Shown here one piece after another: positions 1-8,991 of a stretch of 42,391 nt of DNA. Numbering within the stretch: the stretch's first letter is position 1; every line of letters starts with the position of its first letter. A program made the position numbers and the translations under genes. The notes under the pieces were generated by a model, which had not been told where the DNA came from, ran no database searches, and worked only from the letters and a program-made list of their open reading frames with translations. Location: the NCBI GenBank assembly GCA_026627305.1, contig JAPNVD010000033.1, positions 1 to 42,391 of the forward strand, read 5' to 3'. The stretch comes from Sulfolobaceae archaeon (GTDB lineage Archaea > Thermoproteota > Thermoprotei_A > Sulfolobales > Sulfolobaceae).

Positions 1-249
1 TGTTGCCCACCATGTGTAGAATATTAGTGGTGCAACGGTAGTGGTTGTTGTAGTTACTGGTACTGTTGTTGTCACTGATGTTGTTGTGACTGTAACTGTT
101 GTAGGTACTGTTGTTGTTACAACTGTTGGTTTTCTAGTTAATAATACTCCTGCTACTGCACCTACTACTACTATTATTACTACTACGGCAACGATTATAG
201 CTATTTGAGTTGAAGATAAACCTTTCAATAAACTATAATGGTACTTCAT
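1..249 (-). CDS. glcS: Glucose/sugar ABC transporter substrate-binding protein, N-terminal part (GlcS-like), truncated by window edge
   Basis: Only the first 83 codons are present; the gene runs off the left edge. Translating the minus strand from ATG at 249 gives MKYHYSLLKG followed by LSSTQIAIIV, a hydrophobic stretch to about residue 37, a Thr/Val-rich linker (about 42-72) and then APLIFYTWWAT, the start of a type 1 sugar-binding domain. The K-G/L-S junction fits the class III signal peptide cut by the archaeal prepilin peptidase PibD, which is typical of Sulfolobales sugar-binding proteins. The whole layout matches my recollection of Saccharolobus GlcS, the glucose-binding protein. The binding domain itself cannot be inspected, so the sugar is inferred. 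Confidence 0.75.
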   Translation of the reverse strand, partial: MKYHYSLLKGLSSTQIAIIVAVVVIIVVVGAVAGVLLTRKPTVVTTTVPTTVTVTTTSVTTTVPVTTTTTTVAPLIFYTWWAT

Positions 250-530
250 ACATATACATGGCGTTTTGACACTATATAAAGGTTTCCAAAACCAACTCAA
301 ATTTAAAGAAAATTTTAGGCGATATAATCAGAGTAGGTTATTGCATAAATCTTTCTATTTAATATTTTGAAATTAGAAAATATGTTTGTACATCGCTGCA
401 TTGATCACTAATAATTTTACGAACGATCATCCGCACAATTCTAAAAATATTCAGCAATAGCCGCACGTATATATTAAAAATGCGTTAAGAATTTTTGGAA
501 TCTATATTTATAATGATCAAATATTTATCT
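250..530. other. Intergenic region
   Basis: This AT-rich gap holds the promoter of the GlcS-like gene at its left side and the 3' end of the FAH-family gene at its right. I see no coding sequence, repeat or RNA gene in it. Confidence 0.6.
273..280 (-). promoter_or_regulatory. TATA box for the GlcS-like gene
   Basis: On the minus strand TTTATATA is centred about 27 bases before the ATG at 249. That spacing would place the transcription start at or next to the start codon, so the mRNA is probably leaderless. No Shine-Dalgarno sequence is seen before the ATG. Confidence 0.6.
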
Positions 531-1373
531 TTAACCCTCTTCAGGACTTACTGCGTTTATTAACCTTCCTAAACCCTCAACCTCTACAACCATTTCAGTA
601 CTCTTAGCAGGTAACTTGAATTCAGTAACCTCCTCAGCGTTTATATAGCCCACAGTTCCTGTAGTGACCACGCTCATCTCGGGTATAGTTACGATCTTCG
701 AGAGTTCAGATATTATTTCCTCTATATCAAATATGAACTCTTCTGTAGTACCATCTTGAACTAATTCGCCATCATAGTAGCTCTTCATTCTAGCTCTATC
801 GAGGTTTACCTCTTCTGGCGTTACCAGATAAGGACCCATGGGTGCAAAAGTGTCCCTGTTCTTGTTCCTGAAATGTATACCTCTGTTTAGGACTTTTTTA
901 ATAACGCCATCATTTGGGTCTCTTCTAAACGCATAGTACCAATCTTTCTTGAACTCTCCAGGAGCGGTCACGTCGTTAAAGACTGTATAGCCAATTATCA
1001 CATCCTTTACCTTATCTTTTGTGATGTTTTTAACTTTCTTGCCGATTACTATCCCTATCTCAACCTCAGGTCTTATGCCACTTCTTGGAGCTATTATAGT
1101 TTCTCCATAACCAATAACTATTGTTGGTAGCTTGAGGAAGAACTTAGGGCTTCTTAGCATCTCTCTAGCTTCTTCCTTTGAACTAGCCCCTACCATTTTG
1201 TAGGAGTTGGTAAGGGTACAAAATATTGCAGTGGGCTGTACTGGGGGTAAAATCTTCACCCCGCTTAGCTTGTAAGACCTTCCCTTACCTTCTTCATCTA
1301 TTACATATTCTCCTTCAATTATTCCCCTCCTAACTTTTCCATCAGCAAAAAAGGTTAGTATCTTCATGTTCAT
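531..1373 (-). CDS. Fumarylacetoacetate hydrolase (FAH) family protein
   Basis: The 280-residue protein has the FAH fold signature: an acidic metal-binding cluster [12 protein letters not shown] (Glu103, Glu105) and FNDVTA with Asp134. FAH-family enzymes act on 2-oxo acids as hydrolases, decarboxylases, isomerases or hydratases using Mg or Mn. It is last in a minus-strand operon behind a dioxygenase and an HpaB-type hydroxylase, and its ATG overlaps the stop of the hydroxylase in an ATGA junction. Context suggests a step after meta ring cleavage, such as isomerisation or decarboxylation of the opened product (HpaG type). A sugar-acid dehydratase role, known for other family members in Sulfolobales, cannot be excluded. 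Confidence 0.85.
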   Translation of the reverse strand: MNMKILTFFADGKVRRGIIEGEYVIDEEGKGRSYKLSGVKILPPVQPTAIFCTLTNSYKMVGASSKEEAREMLRSPKFFLKLPTIVIGYGETIIAPRSGIRPEVEIGIVIGKKVKNITKDKVKDVIIGYTVFNDVTAPGEFKKDWYYAFRRDPNDGVIKKVLNRGIHFRNKNRDTFAPMGPYLVTPEEVNLDRARMKSYYDGELVQDGTTEEFIFDIEEIISELSKIVTIPEMSVVTTGTVGYINAEEVTEFKLPAKSTEMVVEVEGLGRLINAVSPEEG

Positions 1374-2842
1374 CGCTTTGGATTTGGCATCTGATCCATT
1401 ATCTCCTTGACTAACTTTATGTATTCATACTTCTTCTCTTTATAGACTTCTGTATACATGTTTGCCCACCTTATTGTTGGGTCTCCTCTGCTGAACCTAT
1501 CATATTGCTCGTATCTGAGCCCTGACTCTGAACCTATAACATCCCATAATATGTTGAATAGCTTTACCCTATCAAGGGCTGATAATCCCTTAGAGGATAA
1601 GTACTTTTCAACATATTTAGCTTCTTCAGGGTTCTCGAAGTCTTTAATACCAGCTGGTACTGGTATTGACGATCCTCCGTAAAGTAACCTCAGGAGTTCG
1701 TGAACTCTAGGTAAAGCCCTCATATTAAAGGCACTAGCTGCTATAGATATGTAGGGGTTTGGTCTATAGATGTTTGGTAGCTCTTCTCCAGCTTCTTCTG
1801 CTGCTATTAATGCTGCTTCGTTTAGTGCTAGATAAATTAGTATCTCCCCTAGTTTCTCCTGAACGTTTATGAAATTGTTAATCCCTACAGCCTCTGCAGC
1901 TGCTATGGCTAATCCTGCATAGAACTTCATCCTTGCATAGTGTTGTATTACGAAGTGCCAGTTAAACCAAGTTCTAAGCTGTACGGTGTGCCACATGAAG
2001 CCTTCGATTTCCTCTGGCTTCTTGAAGAATATTATCCTATCCCATGGTACTAGAACGTCATCTAGCACTAGTATTGCATCGCTCTCCTCGAACCTAGAGC
2101 TTAGGGGATATTCAAACTCTGAAAACCCATCTTTAGGATGGAATCCTCTCCTAGCTAAGAACTTCACTCCCTTTGTATTTGTTGGTATGGAGAAGAATAT
2201 GGCATATCTAGGGTCTGTATCCCTTCTAATATTAGGTAAATACCACAGCATCTCAGCGTAGGGTCCTGCTGTGGAAAGCATTGCAGCCCCTCTGACCACT
2301 ACCCCTTCTGGTGTTTCTTTAACAATTCCAACCTGAATGTACGGGTCTTCCCACTGTGATGGTGGTTTCGATCTATCATACATAGGTGCTACTATTGCAT
2401 GCGTATAGAACAGGTCTTTCTTTGTAGCCTCTTTATATATGTTTATTACGTTCTCCATGATCTTGTTTCCGAATACCTTACCGAAATAGTCTTCAGCGTG
2501 GGCGAAGAAGACCATAGTCCATACGTTAAGGTAGTCTGGGCTCCTACCGAAGTATCCGTGATAGAAATCATAGATCCTTACTAGACCTTCCCTTAGCTTC
2601 CTCAGATCGTGTTTGTTTCTAGGTCTAAAATAGCTTATGCTCGTCTCTTCGCCCACATCTGGATTGTAAACCCTTAGAGCTGGATCCTTCCAATGTAGAT
2701 CGTAGTAGTCAGCTACAGTCTTTATTGGTATTTTAAACGCTGGATGTTCCGTTAAGTCTTCTACTTTCTCTCCGTTATAATATACTTCTCCATGGTTTCC
2801 TTCCTTTAAACTTTTTATATAGTCCGAACCCCTTCTTATCAT
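1370..2842 (-). CDS. 4-hydroxyphenylacetate 3-monooxygenase-type hydroxylase, oxygenase component (HpaB family)
   Basis: The 490-residue protein has the length and landmarks of the FADH2-using HpaB family: the N-terminal [21 protein letters not shown] near residues 95-107, FYTHAIVAP with the likely catalytic His, [20 protein letters not shown], and [10 protein letters not shown]. Such enzymes add an ortho hydroxyl to a phenolic acid, using reduced flavin from a separate reductase; a candidate reductase lies at 6415-6906. It starts 6 bases after the ring-cleavage dioxygenase and overlaps the FAH-family gene, so the three are probably one mRNA. A GGTGGTGAG sequence a few bases before the ATG is a good ribosome-binding site. 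4-Hydroxyphenylacetate as substrate is inferred from family and context; other phenols are possible. Confidence 0.88.
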   Translation of the reverse strand: MIRRGSDYIKSLKEGNHGEVYYNGEKVEDLTEHPAFKIPIKTVADYYDLHWKDPALRVYNPDVGEETSISYFRPRNKHDLRKLREGLVRIYDFYHGYFGRSPDYLNVWTMVFFAHAEDYFGKVFGNKIMENVINIYKEATKKDLFYTHAIVAPMYDRSKPPSQWEDPYIQVGIVKETPEGVVVRGAAMLSTAGPYAEMLWYLPNIRRDTDPRYAIFFSIPTNTKGVKFLARRGFHPKDGFSEFEYPLSSRFEESDAILVLDDVLVPWDRIIFFKKPEEIEGFMWHTVQLRTWFNWHFVIQHYARMKFYAGLAIAAAEAVGINNFINVQEKLGEILIYLALNEAALIAAEEAGEELPNIYRPNPYISIAASAFNMRALPRVHELLRLLYGGSSIPVPAGIKDFENPEEAKYVEKYLSSKGLSALDRVKLFNILWDVIGSESGLRYEQYDRFSRGDPTIRWANMYTEVYKEKKYEYIKLVKEIMDQMPNPKR

Positions 2843-2848
2843 GTATGC

Positions 2849-3772
2849 TCACCACCTTAATTTACCCGTGAAGGGATCCTCCACGGGAACCCATTCCTTT
2901 AACCAGGATTCAGGTACAGGTCTACCCCAAAAATCAGCCCTATACCTTGACTCCTCAAAACTCCAGACCTTTACTCTCCACTTATCTGGGTCCAGAACCA
3001 AATAATCAGCAGTGAAGAACTCTAGCCTATTCTTATCGAAGTCCCTAACGTAGATGTAATATCCCTCAGTAGCCCCATGTCTTCCAGGACCTCTTTCTAT
3101 AGAATCCCACAGCCTGGCTGAGGCTAAAATATCAGCAGTCCTTATGATATCTTTTACATCATGGACGTAATATGTTAAATGGTGGAATCCTGGCACGTTC
3201 GTGCTAGCCCTACCTATTGCTATATCGTGGGACTGACCGTTCTTCGTCATCCAAATTACCATTCTTTTACCCTCCTTGTCTAAAAACTCCTCAGTCTCGA
3301 AAAATCCCAACTTCTTGAAAAACTCGAACTCTTCCTCGATATCCTTAACCATAAAATTAACATGTGCTAACCTAACAGGTGAGGCACCACGGTGTTTATA
3401 GAACTCTAACCTAATATCGCCAACGTACTCCATATCGTTATAAAACATTATAGGAATTCCCTGGGGATCACTGAACACTATAGCGTCATCTACACCTTCC
3501 TCTTTGACCTTAGTGACCTTTATGTTCATCTGCTCTAACTCTTCTTTAGCCTTATCTATATCCTTAACCCTAAACGCTATATAGGCTAAGCCAGGAGAAT
3601 CTGCCTGTTTTATGATTAAGCTATGGTGTTGTCCCTCCTCTGTACCTCTAAGGTATAGCATATCCCCTTTCTGTTCGGTCTCCACTAGTCCTAGAAGGTC
3701 GCTATAGAAGTATCTAGCCTTATCTAGGCTAGTGGTACGTAAACACACATGAGAAAGTCTTAATATATCCAT
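2849..3772 (-). CDS. Extradiol ring-cleavage dioxygenase (type I, two VOC modules)
   Basis: This 307-residue protein has two vicinal-oxygen-chelate modules. The N-terminal one (about 4-120) begins [10 protein letters not shown] and the C-terminal one (about 133-260) carries the likely Fe or Mn ligands: His137 in LAHVNF, a His in [11 protein letters not shown] (197/198) and Glu251 in NRLEFF. The size and motifs fit homoprotocatechuate or catechol 2,3-dioxygenases. It is the first gene of a three-gene minus-strand operon with the HpaB-type hydroxylase, which would supply the catechol. A perfect 14-base palindrome lies 46-59 bases upstream of the ATG. The exact catechol is not decided by the sequence. 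Confidence 0.88.
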   Translation of the reverse strand: MDILRLSHVCLRTTSLDKARYFYSDLLGLVETEQKGDMLYLRGTEEGQHHSLIIKQADSPGLAYIAFRVKDIDKAKEELEQMNIKVTKVKEEGVDDAIVFSDPQGIPIMFYNDMEYVGDIRLEFYKHRGASPVRLAHVNFMVKDIEEEFEFFKKLGFFETEEFLDKEGKRMVIWMTKNGQSHDIAIGRASTNVPGFHHLTYYVHDVKDIIRTADILASARLWDSIERGPGRHGATEGYYIYVRDFDKNRLEFFTADYLVLDPDKWRVKVWSFEESRYRADFWGRPVPESWLKEWVPVEDPFTGKLRW

Positions 3773-3817
3773 GTTTTATCGATAATATTCTAAATTACAG
3801 GGTTATTAAGGAAACTA

Positions 3818-3831
3818 TTAAACTAGTTTAA
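3818..3831. promoter_or_regulatory. Palindrome TTAAACTAGTTTAA upstream of the dioxygenase operon
   Basis: TTAAACTAGTTTAA is a perfect 14-base inverted repeat located 46-59 bases before the dioxygenase ATG. Variants occur upstream of the MFS carrier (6092), the flavin reductase (6943) and the decarboxylase-like gene (9814). A shared operator for a regulator of this island is inferred. Confidence 0.5.
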
Positions 3832-3899
3832 GGAGGAGCAAAGATAGCAGTTATTTTGTGTTTTTATTAATTATTATTACTTTCAATCAATCATCTAAT

Positions 3900-4526
3900 T
3901 TATCCATTAAATGATAGATAATGTTCGATTAGTTTTCTCTCAGCCAGGCGTAAATGATAAAGAAAGGTTATCTTACTTAGACCCAATTTATCGGCTATAT
4001 CATCGGCGTTAGCTCTCCTAGGATAATCTAAATAACCGTATTTCAGTGCATACGATAATATCTTTAATTGGGTCTCGGTGAGGTTTGGAAGGAAATTTAT
4101 TTTTACCTCGCTTTTCTCCGCGTATTCAACCTTACTTAACCCTTTTAGCCCCTCTATTATCTCTCTGACCCTAGAACGAGGAGCTATGAACTCCCAAATC
4201 TCCCTCGAACCTTCAATTTTATTAGATATGAACATAACTTCGTTATCGTAGAGGTAACCTGCAATTGAGTTGTTATATCTATTAAGGAAGTCAACTAGGA
4301 TATACTTATCCATTTCCTGCACGTGTTCCACTTTTAGAATCCCTTTAGCCTCTTTCATTTTCTGTACCTCTTCTTTGAGCTCCTTTGGAACTATTATTCT
4401 AGACCTCAAATAACCCTTATTGGGGTAGACAGAATAATTTATTGTAAAAGTCTTATACATGTTGAGTTCCGAAGTCCAGCAATCGTCATGGATTAAGCTA
4501 ACCCTTACTTTAACTAACGGGTTCAC
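3900..4526 (-). CDS. HTH_10 (Bat-type) transcriptional regulator
   Basis: The C-terminal segment from about residue 150 (LTETQLKILSYALKYGYLDY, then ADDIADKLGLSKITFLYHLR and RAERKL-like ending) is the HTH_10 DNA-binding domain common in archaeal one-component regulators. The N-terminal 145 residues form an unassigned domain with Cys16 in HDDCW, perhaps ligand-binding. The start used is GTG at 4526, with a TATA-like GTTTTTAA about 27 bases upstream, so a leaderless mRNA is likely. It sits inside the aromatic island between the dioxygenase operon and the MFS carrier, and is the best candidate local regulator. An inverted repeat covers its own start site, which suggests autoregulation. Confidence 0.8.
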   Translation of the reverse strand: MNPLVKVRVSLIHDDCWTSELNMYKTFTINYSVYPNKGYLRSRIIVPKELKEEVQKMKEAKGILKVEHVQEMDKYILVDFLNRYNNSIAGYLYDNEVMFISNKIEGSREIWEFIAPRSRVREIIEGLKGLSKVEYAEKSEVKINFLPNLTETQLKILSYALKYGYLDYPRRANADDIADKLGLSKITFLYHLRLAERKLIEHYLSFNG

Positions 4527-4542
4527 AAGTAATTAGTGAACC
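4520..4542. promoter_or_regulatory. Inverted repeat GGTTCAC-N9-GTGAACC over the regulator start codon
   Basis: Seven-base arms GGTTCAC (4520-4526) and GTGAACC (4536-4542) are separated by 9 bases and straddle the GTG start and presumed transcription start of the HTH_10 gene. A protein bound here would block transcription, so an autoregulatory operator is likely but unproven. Confidence 0.5.
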
Positions 4543-4625
4543 ACAAGGTTAAAAACTTTTATGTATAAAAAATAGGACAAGATTACGTATGTATCTTTCA
4601 AACAAATAAAAAGATTAATTTCAAA

Positions 4626-6074
4626 TCACGGTGATATCTCATCGAGCCTCTTATCCACAGTCTCATGGCCTAGCGTTAAGGCAATAATTGCTGCAATAAC
4701 TAGGAATGCAGCTATAACTCCAAATAGCTCTAGAGCTGAGAGTGATACTGCTAAAGCCGTTATCCCTACTACTCCTAGACCACCGCCTAGGTGTCCAAGA
4801 CCATCATTAAGTGCGAAACCGCTGGTCCTAGCCCTAGTTGGGAAGCTCTCTGCAGTCCAAGTATAGGCTATGGGAATCCATATATTGAAGCCGAAGAACA
4901 GCACTATTGAAGCTAATATATCTACAACTATGTTTGAGGTTAACCCCACTAATACCCCGCCAATGACGGTCAACAGTGCACCTATCCCTAGCCAATATTT
5001 TCTCTCAATATTATCGCCTAACAGATAAGCTACAGGTCCAACTAATACGAACCCTAGAACACCTAAAGCACTTATCATTCCTGCCTCTGAAACACCATAA
5101 CCCTCTGCTGTTAACAGTGATGTTAAACCTGAAGCTATGCTATAAACAGTGGTGTAAGCTAAGAACCACATTGGTAGAAGGTAAGCTAACCTCTTACGAT
5201 ATAGTCCGTTCTTGAAGATCTCACTGTAGGGCACACTTTCGACTTTTCCAATTGGAGGGATTATTGCAGGTAGGGGAGGTAATTGTACTCCTTTCTTGGC
5301 GACTTTCTCCTCCATGTTTTTCACTATGTTTTCAGCATCCTCTATCCTACCCTTAGATATTAACCATCTAGGAGATTCAGGTAACCTCACCCTTATTGCA
5401 ACGCCAATGAACGCTAATAGTGCACCTATGGCATACATTATCCTCCAACCCTCAGTGGCGAAAATTCCTGTAGTACCTAAAGCGAAAGGTAAGCCTAGAG
5501 GAAATGGCGCTGGTGGAGTTGTGAGGAGTAGTCCAACCCAAATCCCTAAGAATGCACCTAAGGTGGAGAAGGCAAAAACTAATGACACATATCTAGCTCT
5601 ATATCTTTTAGGTGAGACTTCACTTATGTATGTATTGACTATCGCTAAATCGGCACCTATCCCAAGTCCAGTGATGAACCTAGCTATGAAGAAACTAATG
5701 TAGTCGAAGGCGACAGCGTTAAAGGCTGAGCCTATGCCCGTAATTAACATCGTGATCATTAGCATATCTCTCCTTCCTATCCTATCAGCTATTGGCGATA
5801 AAACTAGAGAGCCGATCACGTAACCTATCAGGTTGCCCAGGACTATTGGTCCTAACAGTGGTGCAGCCTTTGCTGGAGATACGTGGAAGAGTGTTACTGC
5901 TGTTTGCACGAAGCTTACGTTTATGTTGAATATATCAAAAAACGTGAAGAGCTCGCCTATGCCTATTATTCCTATGAAAATGTATTCGAAAGCCCATACT
6001 GGTAATCTGTCCATCCTAGCTATGATCTCTCCTGCTCTTTCCTCTTGTTTCATTGTATGATTTGCTACGTTCAT
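4626..6074 (-). CDS. MFS transporter, sugar/aromatic-acid porter type
   Basis: The 482-residue protein has about 12 hydrophobic segments with the major-facilitator signature SPIADRIGRRDML between segments 2 and 3 and PESPRWLISKGR after segment 6, the latter typical of the sugar/aromatic-acid porter branch. A central cytoplasmic loop (about 235-290) separates the two halves. It would drive substrate uptake by proton symport across the cytoplasmic membrane. Its place between an aromatic-pathway regulator and a flavin reductase suggests import of a phenolic acid such as hydroxyphenylacetate. The substrate is inferred from neighbours only. A TTAAACTAATTTGA palindrome variant overlaps its promoter. 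Confidence 0.82.
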   Translation of the reverse strand: MNVANHTMKQEERAGEIIARMDRLPVWAFEYIFIGIIGIGELFTFFDIFNINVSFVQTAVTLFHVSPAKAAPLLGPIVLGNLIGYVIGSLVLSPIADRIGRRDMLMITMLITGIGSAFNAVAFDYISFFIARFITGLGIGADLAIVNTYISEVSPKRYRARYVSLVFAFSTLGAFLGIWVGLLLTTPPAPFPLGLPFALGTTGIFATEGWRIMYAIGALLAFIGVAIRVRLPESPRWLISKGRIEDAENIVKNMEEKVAKKGVQLPPLPAIIPPIGKVESVPYSEIFKNGLYRKRLAYLLPMWFLAYTTVYSIASGLTSLLTAEGYGVSEAGMISALGVLGFVLVGPVAYLLGDNIERKYWLGIGALLTVIGGVLVGLTSNIVVDILASIVLFFGFNIWIPIAYTWTAESFPTRARTSGFALNDGLGHLGGGLGVVGITALAVSLSALELFGVIAAFLVIAAIIALTLGHETVDKRLDEISP

Positions 6075-6091
6075 GTAGATATAAAGGCAAT

Positions 6092-6105
6092 ATTAAACTA
6101 ATTTG
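6092..6105. promoter_or_regulatory. TTAAACTAATTTGA palindrome variant before the MFS gene
   Basis: This is an imperfect copy of the 3818 palindrome, 18-31 bases upstream of the MFS ATG, where it overlaps the expected TATA position. A protein bound here would interfere with transcription factor B/TBP loading. Confidence 0.45.
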
Positions 6106-6279
6106 AGGCAAAAATATGTATAGTAGGAAATATTTTGTTGATTTTCCCGAGAAAAGAAGTTATTAGTTGTAATTTATAATAAGATTTAGAATTTCTTGCT
6201 ATGTAAGGCGAAGCCTGTTTGTATACAATTTAAATAAATCTGTCCTAATATAAGTAACATATTAATTGGGTTTAAGTAG

Positions 6280-6300
6280 GATTACAATAGTATTGTAATC
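6280..6300. repeat. Perfect inverted repeat, 10-base arms around one base
   Basis: GATTACAATA and TATTGTAATC are exact reverse complements separated by a single G. With no loop it is poorly suited to an RNA hairpin and better suited to binding a dimeric DNA-binding protein. No promoter is obvious beside it, so its target is unknown. Confidence 0.6.
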
Positions 6301-6414
6301 AATAAATAAACGCTTTAGATAATAACATCATATAAATTCCTTTCTAGTCTAGCACATTTTTGTTTTTAACCTCACTTCTTGGAGACCCTTCAATCGCAGA
6401 GCTCGCTTGATTGA

Positions 6415-6906
6415 CTAATACTTTATCATTTCTTTCTCCATCTTCTTTTCTACTTCATCTATCCTCCAAAAACTTCTGTTATAGTATACCAGTGAGGAAG
6501 AGATTTTAGACATCTTTATATCGCTCACTTCACCCACAATAATATCATGATCCCCTGCTCTATATATCTCCCTTATCTTAGCCTTTATATATCCATAGGA
6601 ATCCTCGAGTATAGGACCGTAAGGATCATACAAGTACTTAACTTTGGAGAACCTCTGCTTTACGTTCTCATAAGCGAATATTTTAGCTATTTCAACATTA
6701 TCTATAAAGTTTGCAACAAAAGTTCCACTTTCCTTAAAAGGTCTCTCATTTCCCTTCCTTACATCAGCCATAAACATTACTAGAGGCGGTTCAAGGGAGA
6801 CCGAGTTAAAAGTGTTAACTAGCATTCCCACAGGTTCTGAATTCCAAAACGTTGTTATTACTACAACCCCTAAAGGTAGAGTTCTCATTATATCTTTAAG
6901 ATTCAT
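6415..6906 (-). CDS. Flavin reductase (HpaC-like), partner of the HpaB-type hydroxylase
   Basis: This 163-residue protein belongs to the FMN-binding flavin reductase family: it begins MRTLPLGVVVITT after a short lead, then VGMLVNTFNSVSLEPPLVMF and GTFVANFI, the usual flavin-binding landmarks, and ends DIIVGEVSDI. It would use NAD(P)H to reduce free FAD or FMN and pass it to the monooxygenase at 1370-2842. It is a separate transcription unit from the hydroxylase, with a TATA-like AAATATAT about 24 bases before the ATG and a palindrome just upstream. Pairing with the hydroxylase is inferred from the usual two-component arrangement. Confidence 0.85.
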   Translation of the reverse strand: MNLKDIMRTLPLGVVVITTFWNSEPVGMLVNTFNSVSLEPPLVMFMADVRKGNERPFKESGTFVANFIDNVEIAKIFAYENVKQRFSKVKYLYDPYGPILEDSYGYIKAKIREIYRAGDHDIIVGEVSDIKMSKISSSLVYYNRSFWRIDEVEKKMEKEMIKY

Positions 6907-6942
6907 AGGATAATTTTTATGTACAAAAATATATTTAGTGTA

Positions 6943-6956
6943 TTAAACTAGTTTTA
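6943..6956. promoter_or_regulatory. TTAAACTAGTTTTA palindrome variant before the flavin reductase
   Basis: It lies 37-50 bases upstream of the flavin reductase ATG and also encodes the last codons and stop of the molybdenum hydroxylase gene, so part of its sequence is constrained by coding. Confidence 0.4.
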
Positions 6957-8991
6957 TGAGTTCCTCAGGATCAACAGGCGTCTTATTAAACTTCTTACCA
7001 ACCCTCTTCTCCAAAGCCAAAAACACAGAGGCTAACGCTGCTGTAGTCCCTACTTCGCCAACTCCCCTACTACCTGTAAGTGCAGGTGAGGGATTTTCTA
7101 GCTCTTCAACTTCAACCCTGAATGACTGTATGGCATCTGGGACTCCACAGTCGGCTATTGAGAAGAATAATGGGTTGCCCTCCTCATCAAACATTGTTCT
7201 CTCCCATAAAACCTGTGATGCTCCTTGGAGAGCACCACCAATTATTTGACCCTCTACTTCTTCTCTAACTAAAACCCTACCTACATCGTCTATTTGATAG
7301 TACTTAAGGACTTTAGGCATCCCAATCTCCTCATCGACATCAACTACTGCCACTGCTGCAGATGGCGAGAAGACATCCTCTGCCCTATAGAAGACTTCAA
7401 CCTCAATCCCTTCAGCCTTAGTCAATAGATCTCCGTCACTCCCAACTCTCTTCTTCAATTCTTGGCAGGCTAGCATAACTGCTGAACCTCCAATAGTCCC
7501 TCCCCTAGAGCCAAAACTTCCTATACCCTCCTTCACGTAGTCTGTACTCGAAGTATATACCTCTATCTTGTCCTGAGGTATGTTAAGGACTTGAGAGGCT
7601 ATCCTAGAGTAGGTTTCCTCATATGCCTGACCGTGAGGTCCAGTACCAACATAAACCTTTACTTTCCCGTCCTCCACCTTAACCCTTGCACCCTCTCCTG
7701 GAGATAACCTAACGTGCTCTGCTACCATTACAAGTGAGACACCCTTTCCCTTGAACTCTTCCTTAGCTATTTTATAAACTTCCTTAGCCCTCTTTAATAC
7801 CTGCGAATACCCAGCAGGGTCATATTTTAACTTTAGAGGTGTAATGAAACCACTGTCAGGTACTAAATTCCTCTCCCTAACTTCAACAGGATCCATCCCA
7901 ATTTTTTCAGCGAAATCCTCAACAACGCTTTCTAGGATTAGTGCAGCCTCAGGTCTTCCTGCACCTCTATATGCTGATGTTGGGGTTAAGTTAGTGAAGA
8001 CTCCCTGAGCCCTAATGCTAGCGAACTTCATCCTATATGGTCCAGTAAGTAATGAGGCTATAAACCCAGGGGTTGATGGGTTTAACTGGAAGTTATAAGC
8101 CCCGAAGTCCACCCAAATATTCCCTTCAATTCCTAAGATTTCCCCATTCCTAGTACCATAAAGCCTAACCCTCGACTTCACCCCTCTACCCATGTGTGTT
8201 GCAACTAAGTGCTCTCTTCTTGTCTCTATCCATTTTACAGGTCTCTTCAATTTCATTGATGCTAAGGCAGCTAATATATACTCAGGCTGAGAAGATACTT
8301 TACTTCCAAACCCACCCCCTACAGTGGCTGATGTAATCCTGAGCTTTTCAGGAGGTAATCCTAGTATCTCCCTGAAATCGTCCCTTACTCTGAAAACTGA
8401 TTGGAATGAACCTATGAGGTTTAACTTATCACCATCCCAATAGGCTATAACTCCCTTAGGCTCCATTGGGTTCGGAACTATCCTGTTCTGCATCAACTCC
8501 CTTTCAACTACTACATCAGCCTTACTCTTAGCTGAAAGATCCCCTCCCTCCAGGAGCTTGTTTACGGATACATTGCTCTTTATGCCTGGATGTATTGGTT
8601 CGCTATTTAATGCATCATCTATAGTGAGGACTGGCTTTAGCCTTTCATAATCCACGCCGACCCCGTCAGCCACATCTTCGGTTTCGTACCTATCTTCGAC
8701 AACTATTGCCATTACTGGCTGTCCAACGAAGTTTACGTATTCGTTAGCTAATACTGGCATCCTAACGATATTGCTGGTCTTTAGCGTTTCAGGGTCAGCC
8801 CTAGCGTTCATGTAGACGTTAACATCCTTCCAGGTTAACGTCAGCAGGGCTTTTGATGGCAATGACATATCTACAATTCTTCCCCTGGCTACTATAGACC
8901 TAACTACATACATGTATGCCATATTAGGTAAGGTTATATCATCAACGTATTTTGCCTTACCTAAAATCTTGGGTAAGTGGTCTCTCAGCAT
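6943..8991 (-). CDS. Molybdopterin-binding dehydrogenase large subunit (xanthine/aldehyde/CO dehydrogenase family)
   Basis: The 682-residue protein has the large-subunit landmarks of molybdenum hydroxylases: LGKAKYVDDI at the N-terminus, GGGFGSK near residue 225, AYRGAGRPEA near 340, SFGSRGGTIGGSAV near 500 and the C-terminal SRGVGEVGTTAALAS, where the Glu is the catalytic base of the family. The length is slightly short of the usual 700-780. These enzymes hydroxylate aldehydes or heteroaromatics together with FAD and Fe-S subunits, but neither subunit gene is adjacent. The upstream decarboxylase-like gene ends directly at its start, so they are likely cotranscribed. Oxidation of an aromatic or semialdehyde intermediate is plausible; the substrate is unknown. 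Confidence 0.85.
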   Translation of the reverse strand: MLRDHLPKILGKAKYVDDITLPNMAYMYVVRSIVARGRIVDMSLPSKALLTLTWKDVNVYMNARADPETLKTSNIVRMPVLANEYVNFVGQPVMAIVVEDRYETEDVADGVGVDYERLKPVLTIDDALNSEPIHPGIKSNVSVNKLLEGGDLSAKSKADVVVERELMQNRIVPNPMEPKGVIAYWDGDKLNLIGSFQSVFRVRDDFREILGLPPEKLRITSATVGGGFGSKVSSQPEYILAALASMKLKRPVKWIETRREHLVATHMGRGVKSRVRLYGTRNGEILGIEGNIWVDFGAYNFQLNPSTPGFIASLLTGPYRMKFASIRAQGVFTNLTPTSAYRGAGRPEAALILESVVEDFAEKIGMDPVEVRERNLVPDSGFITPLKLKYDPAGYSQVLKRAKEVYKIAKEEFKGKGVSLVMVAEHVRLSPGEGARVKVEDGKVKVYVGTGPHGQAYEETYSRIASQVLNIPQDKIEVYTSSTDYVKEGIGSFGSRGGTIGGSAVMLACQELKKRVGSDGDLLTKAEGIEVEVFYRAEDVFSPSAAVAVVDVDEEIGMPKVLKYYQIDDVGRVLVREEVEGQIIGGALQGASQVLWERTMFDEEGNPLFFSIADCGVPDAIQSFRVEVEELENPSPALTGSRGVGEVGTTAALASVFLALEKRVGKKFNKTPVDPEELIKLV

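Larger units (their letters stand above)
6075..6414. other. Intergenic region with a 21-base palindrome
   Basis: About 340 bases with no coding sequence that I can support. It contains the MFS promoter motif (6092-6105), a possible degenerate hairpin AAGGCGAAGCCT (6205-6216) and a perfect inverted repeat at 6280-6300. A short stem CAATC...GATTG lies just after the flavin reductase stop and may help termination. Confidence 0.5.

Noticed and set aside
1-130. Repetitive GTTGTTGTAACTG-like sequence that looks like a tandem repeat or CRISPR-like array
   Set aside because: On the minus strand it encodes the Thr/Val-rich linker of the GlcS-like binding protein, so it is low-complexity coding sequence, not an array.
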